DNA of 64,000 bases from Thermoplasmatales archaeon UBA509 (GTDB taxonomy: Archaea > Thermoplasmatota > Thermoplasmata > Thermoplasmatales > Thermoplasmataceae), in the NCBI GenBank assembly GCA_002498845.1, contig DAJC01000027.1:1-64000 (forward strand), in the 5' to 3' direction. A model generated the notes under the pieces. It was given only the letters and a program-made list of their open reading frames with translations. It had not been told where the DNA came from and searched no databases. Positions 1 through 8,354 of the stretch are shown here, in pieces; position 1 is the stretch's first letter; every line of letters starts with the position of its first letter. The position numbers were made by a program, and so were the translations under genes.

Positions 1-690
1 AACAACGGATTCATAACGGAGAAGGAGGGGAGATATGCGGCAACCAAACTTGGCAAGGCTGCCAGCGACCTGTATATTGATCCGATGTCCGCAGTGATCC
101 TGAAAAAGTATCTTGATTCCGGCGAAATTGACGATGTCAGGTCCATGGTGAACATCTGCCTTACTCCGGAGGTGATGCCTCTCATTGCCCGGTCTGATGA
201 TCTTGAGGAGATTGAGTACTTTATCAGGAAGAATGAAATCGACGTCTCACAGTTCCCGGAAGATTACGCGGGGAGGATCAAAACGGCAATGGTACTTCTT
301 GACTGGATCAGTGAATCTTCCATGGAAAGGATTGAGGAGAAATATAATATCGGCCCAGGCGACGTGCAGGCAAAGGTCAGCAGCGCACAGTGGATTTCAT
401 ACAGCCTCGCAAGGCTTGCTTCCCTCTATCTGCCGGAAAAGAGGCGTTATTTTGAGATCCTGAATGTAAGGATTACTGAAGGGATCAGGGAAGAAATCTG
501 GGAGATCATCTCGATTCCCAACATCGGCAGAGTTCGTGGTCGCAGGTTGTACAATGCAGGTTTCAAATCTCTTGAACAGGTCGCAGGCGCCTCCGTGGAG
601 TCCCTCTCAAAAATTGTCGGCTTCTCAGATAAACTTGCCTCGGACACAATTGCCCATGCCCAGTCAATAATCTCAAGGAGAAGGGCATGA
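1..690 (+). CDS. hel308: ATP-dependent DNA helicase Hel308, C-terminal part (5' truncated by window)
   Basis: The reading frame is open from base 1, so the gene starts outside the window; about 229 C-terminal residues are visible. The opening residues TKLGKAASDLYIDP match the winged-helix/ratchet junction of archaeal Ski2-like Hel308 helicases (family pattern LG..S.LYIDP.T). A helix-hairpin-helix segment, IPNIGRVRGRRLYNAGF, lies at about visible residues 172-188 and is typical of the Hel308 C-terminal domain. Hel308 unwinds stalled replication forks in the 3'-5' direction. The ATPase motifs are upstream of the window and cannot be checked. An internal ATG at 85 is not a credible start because the family homology begins before it. 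The stop overlaps the next gene by 4 bases (ATGA). Confidence 0.88.
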   Translation, partial: NNGFITEKEGRYAATKLGKAASDLYIDPMSAVILKKYLDSGEIDDVRSMVNICLTPEVMPLIARSDDLEEIEYFIRKNEIDVSQFPEDYAGRIKTAMVLLDWISESSMERIEEKYNIGPGDVQAKVSSAQWISYSLARLASLYLPEKRRYFEILNVRITEGIREEIWEIISIPNIGRVRGRRLYNAGFKSLEQVAGASVESLSKIVGFSDKLASDTIAHAQSIISRRRA

Positions 691-1634
691 TTGACCATCT
701 GAAGGTTCCAAGGGAGATGGCGCAGAGCGCAATTGAGAGGGTCCGGAAGCTCGGCGTGGTGGATAACAGCTTCTCCATACAGAATGATGCTGAATACGTC
801 CTGATACCCCTGATTTCTGGCGCAGTACCGGAAATGGAATATCCTATAGTCAAAGTCCAGGGCAGGCCCTCCAGGAGGAAATACCAGCCCATGGATACCC
901 ACGGTGCATTTGACGTCATTGGGCACATTGCCATAACAAAAATAAGGAATCGTGAGAAAGCACTATCTCTGGCACAGAGCCTCATAAAAGCAAACAGAAA
1001 CATAAGCACTGTGTACCTGGACACCGGTATTCAGGGGGAATACAGGATCAGGGATCTTGAACTTCTGGCCGGAACAGACAATCCGGTTGCGCTTTACCGT
1101 GAAAACGGTGTGGCAATGACAATGGACGTCAGGAAAGTGTATTTTTCACCAAGGTTGGCAACAGAGAGAATGCTGGTTTCAAAGGACGTAAGGGACGGCG
1201 AGGAAATACTGGACATGTTTGCCGGCATAGGTCCATTCTCACTGAGCATTGCCAGATGGCATAATTGTACCATCCATGCTATCGACAGCAATCCTGATGC
1301 AGTATATTACATGCAGCAGAGCATACAGGTCAACCGGCTAGCAGGAAGAGTGATTCCGCACAATGCAGATGTTGAGGTAGCGCTATCTGAGCTGAAGGGA
1401 TTTCACAGGATAATAATGAATCTTCCCCATGATTCATTCAGGTACCTTGATGTTGCTCTTGAACATCTAAGGCAAGGCGGAATTCTTCATTATTATGAGA
1501 TACTTGATACTGAAAAGCTTGAGGAGCGTATGGAGGAACTGAGGTCAAGAAACATGGATCTTCTGCAGAAGAGGGTTGTGCATGGATACTCATCCAGGGA
1601 AAGCATGTTTGCCCTCTGGCTTCGTAAAGCATAG
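687..1634 (+). CDS. Trm5-family tRNA (guanine37-N1)-methyltransferase
   Basis: A 315-residue class I SAM-dependent methyltransferase. The SAM-binding motif DMFAGIGPF is at residues 176-184 and the Trm5/TYW2-type catalytic motif NLPHDSF at 245-251. The N-terminal domain precedes it, as in archaeal Trm5 (about 330 residues). The family makes m1G37 in tRNA, which prevents frameshifting and is the first step to wyosine. The related aminocarboxypropyl transferase TYW2/Taw2 shares the fold, so the exact reaction is inferred; the NLP motif favours Trm5. Its ATG overlaps the hel308 stop by 4 bases, suggesting translational coupling. Confidence 0.82.
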   Translation: MIDHLKVPREMAQSAIERVRKLGVVDNSFSIQNDAEYVLIPLISGAVPEMEYPIVKVQGRPSRRKYQPMDTHGAFDVIGHIAITKIRNREKALSLAQSLIKANRNISTVYLDTGIQGEYRIRDLELLAGTDNPVALYRENGVAMTMDVRKVYFSPRLATERMLVSKDVRDGEEILDMFAGIGPFSLSIARWHNCTIHAIDSNPDAVYYMQQSIQVNRLAGRVIPHNADVEVALSELKGFHRIIMNLPHDSFRYLDVALEHLRQGGILHYYEILDTEKLEERMEELRSRNMDLLQKRVVHGYSSRESMFALWLRKA

Positions 1635-1688
1635 ATACGGTGCCTTATCAGGTTCAGGAAACAGCAGGGAATTCCAGGATACCGTATC
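1634..1688. repeat. Perfect 8-bp inverted repeat enclosing 39 bases between trm5-like gene and uppS
   Basis: GATACGGT at 1634-1641 is the exact reverse complement of ACCGTATC at 1681-1688. The first arm begins at the last base of the trm5-like stop codon. The loop contains the short palindrome GGAATTCC. A transcript would form a 55-nt stem-loop. It could be a 3'-end structure of the upstream mRNA or a small RNA; no box C/D or H/ACA signature is evident. Confidence 0.5.
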
Positions 1689-1731
1689 CATAACTAAAAT
1701 TATGTAGTGAAATTAACTATACCATTTATCC

Positions 1732-2508
1732 ATGGGAATTGCTGACCATATTGGGAACCTGACCTCTGAGGTTTACGAGAAAGTTCTCCTAGATGAAGTT
1801 AAGGGCGGAACCGTTCCCAACCATATAGGCATAATTACCGATGGCAACAGAAGGTACGCAAGGAGCATCGGGCTTTCCGAGAATGAAGGCCATGTGAAGG
1901 GAAAGCAGAAACTGGAGGAAGTCCTTGAGTGGTGCATGGAGGTTGGCGTGAAGATTGTAACCGTCTACGGTTTTTCAACAGAAAATTTTCAGCGGGATAG
2001 GAAGGAGGTGGATTTCCTGTTTCATCTTATAAATGACGCTCTTCTTGATCTCCTTGATGATCAGAGGATTTACAAGAACAGGATCAGGGTAAGAATCATA
2101 GGTGAGAAATCCCGCCTTCCTGCATTTCTTACGGACACAATAGCGCTGGTTGAGAGGACAACCAACGGGTTTGACGATTTCAAATTCAATCTGGCAATAG
2201 GATACGGTGGAAGGGAGGAAATCATCAGTGCCATAAAGAGGATGTATAATGAGATCCAGGCTGGAAAATTCAGCATAGATGACGTTACGGAGACCAGGTT
2301 CCGTGAATATCTTTACGACAGGGAACTGCCGGATCCAGACCTGATTTTCAGGACCAGTGGAGAGGAGAGGATTTCCAATTTCCTCCTCTGGCAGTCTGCA
2401 TACTCTGAGTTATATTTCTCTGACGTGAACTGGCCGGACCTGAAGAAGGGTGATTTTCTGAAGGCCATAATTTCCTACCAGAAGAGGAAAAGAAGATACG
2501 GTGTCTGA
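1732..2508 (+). CDS. uppS: Cis-prenyltransferase (UppS-type polyprenyl diphosphate synthase)
   Basis: 258 residues. It has the catalytic cis-prenyltransferase motif DGNRRYA starting at Asp37, the VYGFSTENFQR segment and the C-terminal signature RTSGEERISNFLLWQ from residue 207. The enzyme adds isopentenyl diphosphate units in cis to make long polyprenyl diphosphates at the cytoplasmic membrane. In archaea these yield the dolichol-type lipid carriers used for N-glycosylation, which fits the AglB-like enzyme at 23844. The ATG at 1732 follows an A/T-rich stretch within about 20-35 bases, consistent with a leaderless or short-leader mRNA. The next gene starts directly after the stop codon. Confidence 0.93.
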   Translation: MGIADHIGNLTSEVYEKVLLDEVKGGTVPNHIGIITDGNRRYARSIGLSENEGHVKGKQKLEEVLEWCMEVGVKIVTVYGFSTENFQRDRKEVDFLFHLINDALLDLLDDQRIYKNRIRVRIIGEKSRLPAFLTDTIALVERTTNGFDDFKFNLAIGYGGREEIISAIKRMYNEIQAGKFSIDDVTETRFREYLYDRELPDPDLIFRTSGEERISNFLLWQSAYSELYFSDVNWPDLKKGDFLKAIISYQKRKRRYGV

Positions 2509-3816
2509 ATGTATCTTGCCATAGATGACACGGATTCCAGCCAGGGCATGTGCACCACATTTCTTCTGACAGAGATCATTGAACGTTCCGGCCTTGATAT
2601 TATAGGGATGCCTGCACTTGTGAGACTCAACCCTACAATTCCTTTCAAGACACGGGGCAATGGTGCGTTGAGGGTGAATCTTGGCCACGGTGAAGGACAG
2701 ACACGCAAGATAGGAGTGTTTGGCAATCGCCCAGTACGTGCATTCCAGCATGGCAGCGAGTCAATAACGGAGCCGGATCTGATTGATATGGTTGAACCCG
2801 TGGTCAGGGAATTTGCTGAACTGGGCGATGAAAATACCAATCCCGGCATTGTTGTTTCCCGGCAGGAACTGCCGGAGGAATTCTACTGGCAGGCAGTTCA
2901 GGATTTTCTCAATGTGGACGATGCCGAGAAATTCCTGAGAAAAAATGGAGCTCTTTATGTGAAGATAAAGCAGGGCAGAGGCATCATAGGATCGGCAGCT
3001 GCACTATCATGGAAGGGTGCCAGAAAAACATATGAACTGCTGGCTTACCGGTATCCTCATGCGGAATACCTGCCACAGGACATGAAGATATCCATGGCCT
3101 CTGAAGCTGACACCATTCCCGGAACATTCAACAACGTGGACAGAAATAACAGGCATGCAGCCATATTCCCAAGTGAGAAGACGCCGGTGATTCTTGGAAT
3201 AAGGGGACGCGATCCGGAGGCCCTTCTTGGTCAGGGAATAGAAATGGTAACTTCATGGAATGTGGGCCATGACAGGATACTTGTGTATGAAAGCAATCAG
3301 GGAACGGATGATCATATAATTGATAATCCAGTGAAACTTCAGGATTACCATACTTACAGGATCGCCGGCAGGGTCATATCTTCTCCATATTCAATCAGAG
3401 GATCGCATTATTTCTGCAATATTCAGTGGAAAGAATCCACCGTGAAAATTGCAGCTTTTGAGCCCACAAAGGAATTCAGGCAGGTTTTCAGGCAGCTGAT
3501 TCCCGGAGACATGATCACAGTTTACGGCTCTTACAGCTCGGGTACCATCAATGTTGAAAAACTGGACCTGATGAGCAGGGCAAGACTGTACGGTAAGAGC
3601 AGTCCCACTTGCCCTACCTGCCACAAATCAATGGAAAATCATGGAAATGGAGATTACCGCTGTCCCACGTGCGGGGAACGCCAGAAAATTCCTCATTACA
3701 CTGTTGTTGATCGCAGACTGTCCGAAGGACATTATGATGTTCCAGTGATTGCAAGAAGACACATCTCCCGGCCATTTGATTTTTCTGTGCAGACTGTGGG
3801 AGGTCTCAGGAGATGA
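2509..3816 (+). CDS. tiaS: tRNA(Ile2) 2-agmatinylcytidine synthetase TiaS
   Basis: 435 residues, matching the archaeal TiaS family. It opens with the DDTDS motif (residues 6-10) and has the TRGNGALRV segment. A zinc ribbon (CPTCHK...CPTCGERQ) spans about residues 368-394. TiaS uses ATP and agmatine to modify C34 of tRNA-Ile(CAU) to agmatidine so that it decodes AUA; the N-terminal region belongs to the kinase-like part and an OB-fold region follows. The ATG directly abuts the uppS stop, so the two are very likely cotranscribed. The stop overlaps the next gene by 4 bases. Confidence 0.93.
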   Translation: MYLAIDDTDSSQGMCTTFLLTEIIERSGLDIIGMPALVRLNPTIPFKTRGNGALRVNLGHGEGQTRKIGVFGNRPVRAFQHGSESITEPDLIDMVEPVVREFAELGDENTNPGIVVSRQELPEEFYWQAVQDFLNVDDAEKFLRKNGALYVKIKQGRGIIGSAAALSWKGARKTYELLAYRYPHAEYLPQDMKISMASEADTIPGTFNNVDRNNRHAAIFPSEKTPVILGIRGRDPEALLGQGIEMVTSWNVGHDRILVYESNQGTDDHIIDNPVKLQDYHTYRIAGRVISSPYSIRGSHYFCNIQWKESTVKIAAFEPTKEFRQVFRQLIPGDMITVYGSYSSGTINVEKLDLMSRARLYGKSSPTCPTCHKSMENHGNGDYRCPTCGERQKIPHYTVVDRRLSEGHYDVPVIARRHISRPFDFSVQTVGGLRR

Positions 3817-4289
3817 TCTGCATCACCGGTTCTCCAGGCAGCGGGAAATCAACGGTTACAACCATCCTGCGTACAAGAGGATTTACGGTGCACAATGTAC
3901 TGGATTTCCCTGGATCCATGGAATGTGTTTCCAATGGCGAGGCAGATATAGAATGCCTTCGGGCAGTTACCAGCAGGCTCTGCGGTGCAGGTGACATCAT
4001 TGAGGGGCATTACTCGCATCTCCTGAACTGTGATCTTGTGGTCATTCTGGACAGGGATGAGGAACAGGTGCTTGCCGAACTGACATCAAGGGGTTACCAC
4101 AGTAACAAAATAATGGAAAACCTGGATGCCCTGCGATGTGATCTCTATTATTCAGAATCTCTTGAAATGCTGCCCAGAAGCAGAATAAAGCGGATATCAG
4201 TAGTGGAAGGCAATCCCGAATTAACGGCAACAATGGTTCAGAGTTCTGTGGTGGAATTTCAGCAAGAATTAAGACAGCACAGGAGTTAA
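3813..4289 (+). CDS. Adenylate-kinase-like P-loop NTPase (archaeal Fap7/AK6-type)
   Basis: 158 residues with an N-terminal Walker A motif GSPGSGKST at residues 6-14. The segments IIEGHYSHLL and VVILDRDEEQVLAELTSRGY resemble the NMP-binding and LID regions of the AK6/Fap7 family, and the length fits. Eukaryotic and archaeal members are linked to small-subunit ribosome maturation (uS11 binding) and have adenylate kinase activity; the exact role here is inferred. The start overlaps the tiaS stop (ATGA). Confidence 0.78.
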   Translation: MICITGSPGSGKSTVTTILRTRGFTVHNVLDFPGSMECVSNGEADIECLRAVTSRLCGAGDIIEGHYSHLLNCDLVVILDRDEEQVLAELTSRGYHSNKIMENLDALRCDLYYSESLEMLPRSRIKRISVVEGNPELTATMVQSSVVEFQQELRQHRS

Positions 4290-4295
4290 CCATCC

Positions 4296-4919
4296 ATGGT
4301 ACTCGATTCCCAGAGATCCCGAGCAGACAGATTCCTCATTCCCATCACAAATCTCTTCATTAAATGGAAACCAGACAGGGTTTCCCTGCTCTCCCTCACT
4401 CTTGCTGCATTTGCTGGAATCTTCATATATCTTGGAGCTTCCTACAGGTTACTGCTCCTTGCAGCCTTCCTCTGTGTTGTTTTCTCATCCTTATTTGATG
4501 CAATCGATGGAAAGCTTGCAAGGGTAAAAAATATATCCTCACCCAGAGGAGATCTCATTGATCACGTTTTCGACAGGTTTGCAGACGTCTTCATGATTCT
4601 CGGTTTCATCTTTGGAATGTATGCGCAGTATGCCATCGGGATTCTGGCACTTGTTGGCGTCATGCTCACCAGCTACATGGGTGTGCAGTCGCAGGCGCTT
4701 GGACTCAAAAGGAACTATTCAGGGCTTCTTGGAAGGGCAGACCGACTTGTTCTCATAATGGTATTCATTCTTGTTGAATTTATCATCCCATTCTCCGTGC
4801 ATCTGTGGATATTCAGAATCACGCCTGTTGCCATCCTGCTCATATGGTTTGCCATTGCCGGGAATGTCACGGCCGTTAAGAGATTCCTTGACAGCTACAG
4901 GGCACTTGCCCCTTCCTGA
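4296..4919 (+). CDS. CDP-alcohol phosphatidyltransferase family membrane protein
   Basis: 207 residues with several hydrophobic segments. The complete family signature is present: D68-x2-D71-G-x2-A75-R76-x8-G85-x3-D89-x3-D93. The enzyme transfers an alcohol or polyol phosphate onto a CDP-activated archaeal ether lipid in the membrane. The substrate is not shown by the sequence: archaetidylinositol phosphate synthase is a likely candidate, archaetidylserine or archaetidylglycerol synthases are alternatives. It begins 6 bases after the previous stop. Its 3' end overlaps the convergent glmM gene by 25 bases. Confidence 0.85.
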   Translation: MVLDSQRSRADRFLIPITNLFIKWKPDRVSLLSLTLAAFAGIFIYLGASYRLLLLAAFLCVVFSSLFDAIDGKLARVKNISSPRGDLIDHVFDRFADVFMILGFIFGMYAQYAIGILALVGVMLTSYMGVQSQALGLKRNYSGLLGRADRLVLIMVFILVEFIIPFSVHLWIFRITPVAILLIWFAIAGNVTAVKRFLDSYRALAPS

Positions 4920-6268
4920 ATGCCATCAATGAGGGCCTGGTATTCCTGAGCAATGTCACGAGCCCTGGCAAATGTTCTGGATTCTCCGTATATCCTGATT
5001 ATGGGTTCAGTGCCGGATGGCCTCACCAGAACCCATCCGTCCTTCAGGAAGACTTTGATGCCGTCAGATGTGTCTGTCTTCATGTCTGAGGCGTATCCCA
5101 GAATTCCCCTCTTTATAATTTCCCATTCAACCTTCCTGTCAGTGGAGAGTTTATGGATATGATATTCCGGTATTTCCGATATCAGTTCCTTCAGTCCTGA
5201 CTTTCTGGCTGCCATGAGGTTCAGCACAAGGGCTGCAGTCATTGCCCCGTCTCTGCAGTACTGATGCGGGCCGTATATGATGCCTCCGTTCTCTTCTCCA
5301 CCTATTTTTGCCTTCTTCTCAATCATTGTCCTGGAAACCAGAGGCGCACCCACCCTGGTCCTGATAAGTTCCGCTCCTCCAGCAGCGCAAATTTCATCCA
5401 TTGCATCAGAACTGCTGATTGGCGTAACCACCCTGTCGCCCGGCTTTATGGTGCTCTTCACTATGAGTGAAAGCGTTATGTCACCATCCACAAAGTGCCC
5501 TGTGCTGTCTATAAACACAGCCCTGTCCGCATCGCCGTCATGGGCTATGCCCAGGTCAAATTTACCGCTGCTTACAACATTGATCAGATCCTTCAGGTTC
5601 TCTGGTTTTGGTTCAGAGTTGCGAGAAGTGAATTTCCCATCTGGATTTGCGTTGAGAGTGACCACAGAGCAGCCCAGTCTCCTGAGGAGTTCCGGAGTGG
5701 ATGAATAGGCTGCACCATTCCCTGCATCAAATGCAACCCTGAATTCCTGTGTTCTGATGGCTTCAGCATTAACCTGTTGCATTACCCCTGCCAGGTAACG
5801 CTCAACGGCATCCGTAATGATTCGAACCCTGCCGCAATTATTCCAGGTAGCCTGAATGAATGTTCTGTCGTAATAAATACCCTCGATGATCTCTTCCTGA
5901 TTTCTGGGGAGTTCCGTTCCATCTGCGGCAATGCACTTTATTCCATTGAATCTGGGCGGATTGTGGGACGCCGTTATAACTACCCCAGGAATCCTGTTGA
6001 TCTTGCAGTAGTACTGTATTGCTGGAGTGGGGAGTATACCAAGATCCAGAATTTCCTTTCCTGCACTCATGATGCCGGATGAAACGGCATTGAAAATCAT
6101 GGGGCCGGTATCCCTTGTATCTCTTCCCATGGCGATGGTACCGTCCTTGAAATATGTTCCAATGGATTTTCCTATCTGCATCGCAAAGTCAGGAGTAAGA
6201 TCAGCATTTGGTTCGCCTCTTATGCCATTTGTTCCAAAGAGGGGAAGTCTTTCATCAGATCTTTTCAT
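4895..6268 (-). CDS. glmM: Phosphoglucosamine mutase / phosphomannomutase family enzyme
   Basis: 457 residues of the alpha-D-phosphohexomutase superfamily. The FGTNGIRG opening, the catalytic phosphoserine loop ITASHNPP (Ser101), the metal loop DGDADR and the C-terminal phosphate-binding RPSGTEP are all visible. It interconverts hexose-6-phosphate and hexose-1-phosphate; GlmM-type activity (glucosamine-P towards UDP-GlcNAc) is the best guess, with phosphomannomutase or phosphoglucomutase possible. This would supply nucleotide sugars for surface glycans. An A/T-rich TATA-like stretch lies about 25 bases upstream of the ATG. Confidence 0.88.
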   Translation of the reverse strand: MKRSDERLPLFGTNGIRGEPNADLTPDFAMQIGKSIGTYFKDGTIAMGRDTRDTGPMIFNAVSSGIMSAGKEILDLGILPTPAIQYYCKINRIPGVVITASHNPPRFNGIKCIAADGTELPRNQEEIIEGIYYDRTFIQATWNNCGRVRIITDAVERYLAGVMQQVNAEAIRTQEFRVAFDAGNGAAYSSTPELLRRLGCSVVTLNANPDGKFTSRNSEPKPENLKDLINVVSSGKFDLGIAHDGDADRAVFIDSTGHFVDGDITLSLIVKSTIKPGDRVVTPISSSDAMDEICAAGGAELIRTRVGAPLVSRTMIEKKAKIGGEENGGIIYGPHQYCRDGAMTAALVLNLMAARKSGLKELISEIPEYHIHKLSTDRKVEWEIIKRGILGYASDMKTDTSDGIKVFLKDGWVLVRPSGTEPIIRIYGESRTFARARDIAQEYQALIDGIQEGASAL

Positions 6269-6309
6269 TTTATCTTCTGTTTATCATGCAAGGATATTTA
6301 ACATCTGCG

Positions 6310-6352
6310 AGGCGGCAAATCCGCAAAAACCCGCCTGAAAGATCAGCTGATC
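6310..6352. promoter_or_regulatory. Hairpin and 12-bp palindrome upstream of glmM
   Basis: AGGCGG (6310-6315) and CCGCCT (6331-6336) form an inverted repeat. GATCAGCTGATC at 6341-6352 is a perfect 12-bp palindrome. Both lie between the stop of the glycosyltransferase gene and the glmM promoter. They could be a 3' structure of the upstream gene or a binding site for a dimeric regulator. Confidence 0.4.
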
Positions 6353-6356
6353 ATGG

Positions 6357-7445
6357 TCATGGTTCCTCTTCCAGATGATAACTGCTGCCTCTCCACTGTA
6401 TTGTCTCCGTACTGCGGGCCTTTATGAGATTGTAGAAGTAGATGAATGGAATTATGAAACTGAGAAGAAACACCTGTGTTTTCCTCTCCCTTGATCTTTT
6501 TGCGTTTCTCGTGGATGTAATCATGGAAGGTGCCAGCAGCAGTGCAAAGAAGGGACTGACAGAGAATGCCAGAATCAGGGCAGATATGAATACAAGGATG
6601 GTGGCAGCATAAAAGACAATACCATAACGAAACACGCTTGGTGTGGAATAAACGGAAAGAGCAGTCTGGCGGTTTGCCCATTCAATGAATGTGGAAAAAT
6701 CATCTGGTGAGTTAATTACGGGCGCTGCTTCCGGTACATATGCTATTTCAAGTCCAGTTTTCTTGCAGAGTTTTGTCAGTGCAACATCATCAGATACATA
6801 TGACCTGAAAAAATCGAGTCCTTTGCCTTTCAGCAGTTCTGATCTGAAAGCCAGAGAGCCGCCCCATCCGAATCGTGTAATGCGCGATTCCATCATCCCC
6901 TGACCCACAAAACCCCAGACAAGCTTCACAAATGACCAGAATCCTCCCGCCGGCCGGAAGTAGGGAAAAGTTGTGGATATTCCAACACTGTTCTGGGATA
7001 ATGGGGCAAGAAGCAATTTCAACCAGTCTTCGTCTGGCAGGATGTCTGAATCAGCGATGACGTAGACGGGAAAATCGGGGAAATGATTTATGGCAGATGC
7101 TATTGCCCTGACCTTGCCACTGCACTTTCTGCATGAATCATCAGAAATGATCATATCCAAGCCTGAACCGCGAATAGACCCCACTGCTGCGTCATCTTCC
7201 GAATCAACAACAGCGACTGCCTCCCAGTTCGCATTCAAATTTGCCATTATGCCCCTGAGATTTTCATCCAAAGTATAATCCCGTCCCTTGCAGGGAACAA
7301 TAACCAGGGCTCTATCCTCATAGCTTCCAAATATGGTTTTCATGGGTTCCCTGTGGGATGCTATGTAAGTTAATCCTGCAAAAATCAGAATAATCGCAGA
7401 GAGAAATATATCAAAAAAAACGTTATGGAAGATTCCCGGGATCAT
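6357..7445 (-). CDS. Membrane-bound family 2-type glycosyltransferase (ceramide-glucosyltransferase-like)
   Basis: 362 residues with an N-terminal membrane anchor, a cytoplasmic GT-A domain and C-terminal membrane helices. Nucleotide-sugar-binding and metal motifs are seen: VVDSEDD, ADSDI and the late acidic motif VSDDVALTK. WANRQTALS sits where processive GT2/GT21 enzymes have (Q/R)xxRW. The architecture resembles GT21 ceramide glucosyltransferases, which move a sugar onto a lipid. The acceptor here is unknown; an archaeal glycolipid or lipid-linked oligosaccharide is plausible. The gene begins 2 bases after the aEF-1beta stop, so it may share that operon. Confidence 0.75.
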   Translation of the reverse strand: MIPGIFHNVFFDIFLSAIILIFAGLTYIASHREPMKTIFGSYEDRALVIVPCKGRDYTLDENLRGIMANLNANWEAVAVVDSEDDAAVGSIRGSGLDMIISDDSCRKCSGKVRAIASAINHFPDFPVYVIADSDILPDEDWLKLLLAPLSQNSVGISTTFPYFRPAGGFWSFVKLVWGFVGQGMMESRITRFGWGGSLAFRSELLKGKGLDFFRSYVSDDVALTKLCKKTGLEIAYVPEAAPVINSPDDFSTFIEWANRQTALSVYSTPSVFRYGIVFYAATILVFISALILAFSVSPFFALLLAPSMITSTRNAKRSRERKTQVFLLSFIIPFIYFYNLIKARSTETIQWRGSSYHLEEEP

Positions 7446-7447
7446 CT

Positions 7448-7714
7448 TCAGACCAGTGTGACATCCTCGGAGTCAACCTGGGCTACGCCATTTATGGCAG
7501 AAATGGCTTCTTCTACGCGATCAATCTTCCCCTCTTCATCGGGCACAATGACCTCAAATTTTATAGCCTTGAGGCCGAATCCAATTTCCTCCAGGTAAGA
7601 TTTGTTAATTTCACAGAGTGGCTTGATCTTTTCCCTTATTTTATCCATAAGCTCTTCCATGGACACGTCTGCTGATTCGGGAAGGATCTTCAGAACTACA
7701 GCAACATCTCCCAT
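7448..7714 (-). CDS. ef1b: Translation elongation factor aEF-1beta
   Basis: 88 residues starting MGDVAVVLKILPES, the typical archaeal EF-1beta opening, with C-terminal VAQVDSEDVTLV. It is the nucleotide-exchange factor for aEF-1alpha. An in-frame ATG at 7753 would give 101 residues but would run through the zinc-ribbon gene just upstream; the ATG at 7714 gives the normal family length and lies 4 bases after that gene's stop. Pairing with a zinc-ribbon gene is common in archaea. Confidence 0.92.
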   Translation of the reverse strand: MGDVAVVLKILPESADVSMEELMDKIREKIKPLCEINKSYLEEIGFGLKAIKFEVIVPDEEGKIDRVEEAISAINGVAQVDSEDVTLV

Positions 7715-7718
7715 AATA

Positions 7719-7886
7719 TCACGGCCCTGTGAATCCGCAGTGATCGCAAACATAGGCAGTGGAATGCTCTCTGCATTCCTTGCATCTTCCGATCAGCTCT
7801 TCTCCGCATGACGGACACTCAAATATAGAATAGCCGGTCTCTACCAGTCCAACCCCGCAGGAAGTGCAAGTCTCTTTGTATCTCAT
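7719..7886 (-). CDS. Small zinc-ribbon protein (HVO_2753-like)
   Basis: A 55-residue gene found by translating the strand by hand. It begins MRYKETCTSCGVGL and ends VCDHCGFTGP. Four Cys-rich knuckles are visible: CTSCG, CPSCG, CKEC and CDHCG, enough for two zinc sites. This pattern, including the closing CGFxGP, matches the archaeal small zinc-finger family usually encoded just before aEF-1beta and described as RNA-binding-like. The spacing to the aEF-1beta ATG is 4 bases. Function is not established. Confidence 0.88.
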   Translation of the reverse strand: MRYKETCTSCGVGLVETGYSIFECPSCGEELIGRCKECREHSTAYVCDHCGFTGP

Positions 7887-8096
7887 CTTAATCAGTTTCT
7901 CTCTTCCAGATTGCCTTGTAATATTAATAATGTTCTCGGCTGATGGTTATTGCCGGAACTTATCAGTTCCAGGCATCCATGATCCCTGACTCAATACGGA
8001 CGTACGTGGGATTTCAACGCTCATTAATGTCTGGAACCACTCAGCATCATTTCATGGAGGAACGATAAGATAATTTCGTCTTTGGCATACAGAATC
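7887..8096. other. Intergenic region with a small hairpin
   Basis: Divergent promoter region between the zinc-ribbon gene and the small orphan at 8097. GGAACT (7955-7960) and AGTTCC (7965-7970) form a 6-bp stem with a 4-base loop. An A/T-rich GATAAGATAATTT (8064-8076) lies about 27 bases before the ATG at 8097. No gene is evident. Confidence 0.4.
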
Positions 8097-8354
8097 ATGG
8101 ATAATGTCTATGCCATATTTGCCGACAACAATGGCAAAGTCAGGGAAAAGCTTGAAAATAACTTTATTGCATCCCAGAATCCACTGTATATTGGTATCAT
8201 CCTGAAGCCGTCACATGGTGCCTGGATCAGGATGTCAAGAGCAAAAACTGTGGTGCTTGAGATGGAAGGAAAACCAGGAGAGTTCTCAATTCCATACAGG
8301 ATAGAAGTCGGGGAGAACAGCATCTTCTTCCTGAAGCCCCGGGAAGATGCTTAA
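8097..8354 (+). CDS. Small hypothetical protein
   Basis: 85 residues if started at ATG 8097; a TTG at 8082 would add five residues. ATG is preferred because the A/T-rich box at 8064-8076 is about 27 bases away, fitting a leaderless start. The protein (MDNVYAIFADNNGKVREKLE...FFLKPREDA) has no membrane segment or recognised motif; alternating hydrophobic stretches suggest a small beta-rich fold. It is convergent with the M50 protease gene and overlaps it by 4 bases. Function unknown. Confidence 0.55.
   Translation: MDNVYAIFADNNGKVREKLENNFIASQNPLYIGIILKPSHGAWIRMSRAKTVVLEMEGKPGEFSIPYRIEVGENSIFFLKPREDA

Noticed and set aside
447-1024. Two minus-strand frames of 150-160 codons over hel308 and the Trm5-like gene
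   Set aside because: Antisense to family-supported genes; no motif.
7715-7753. Upstream ATG at 7753 as start of aEF-1beta
   Set aside because: Would overlap the zinc-ribbon gene and exceed the usual family length; ATG 7714 fits better.
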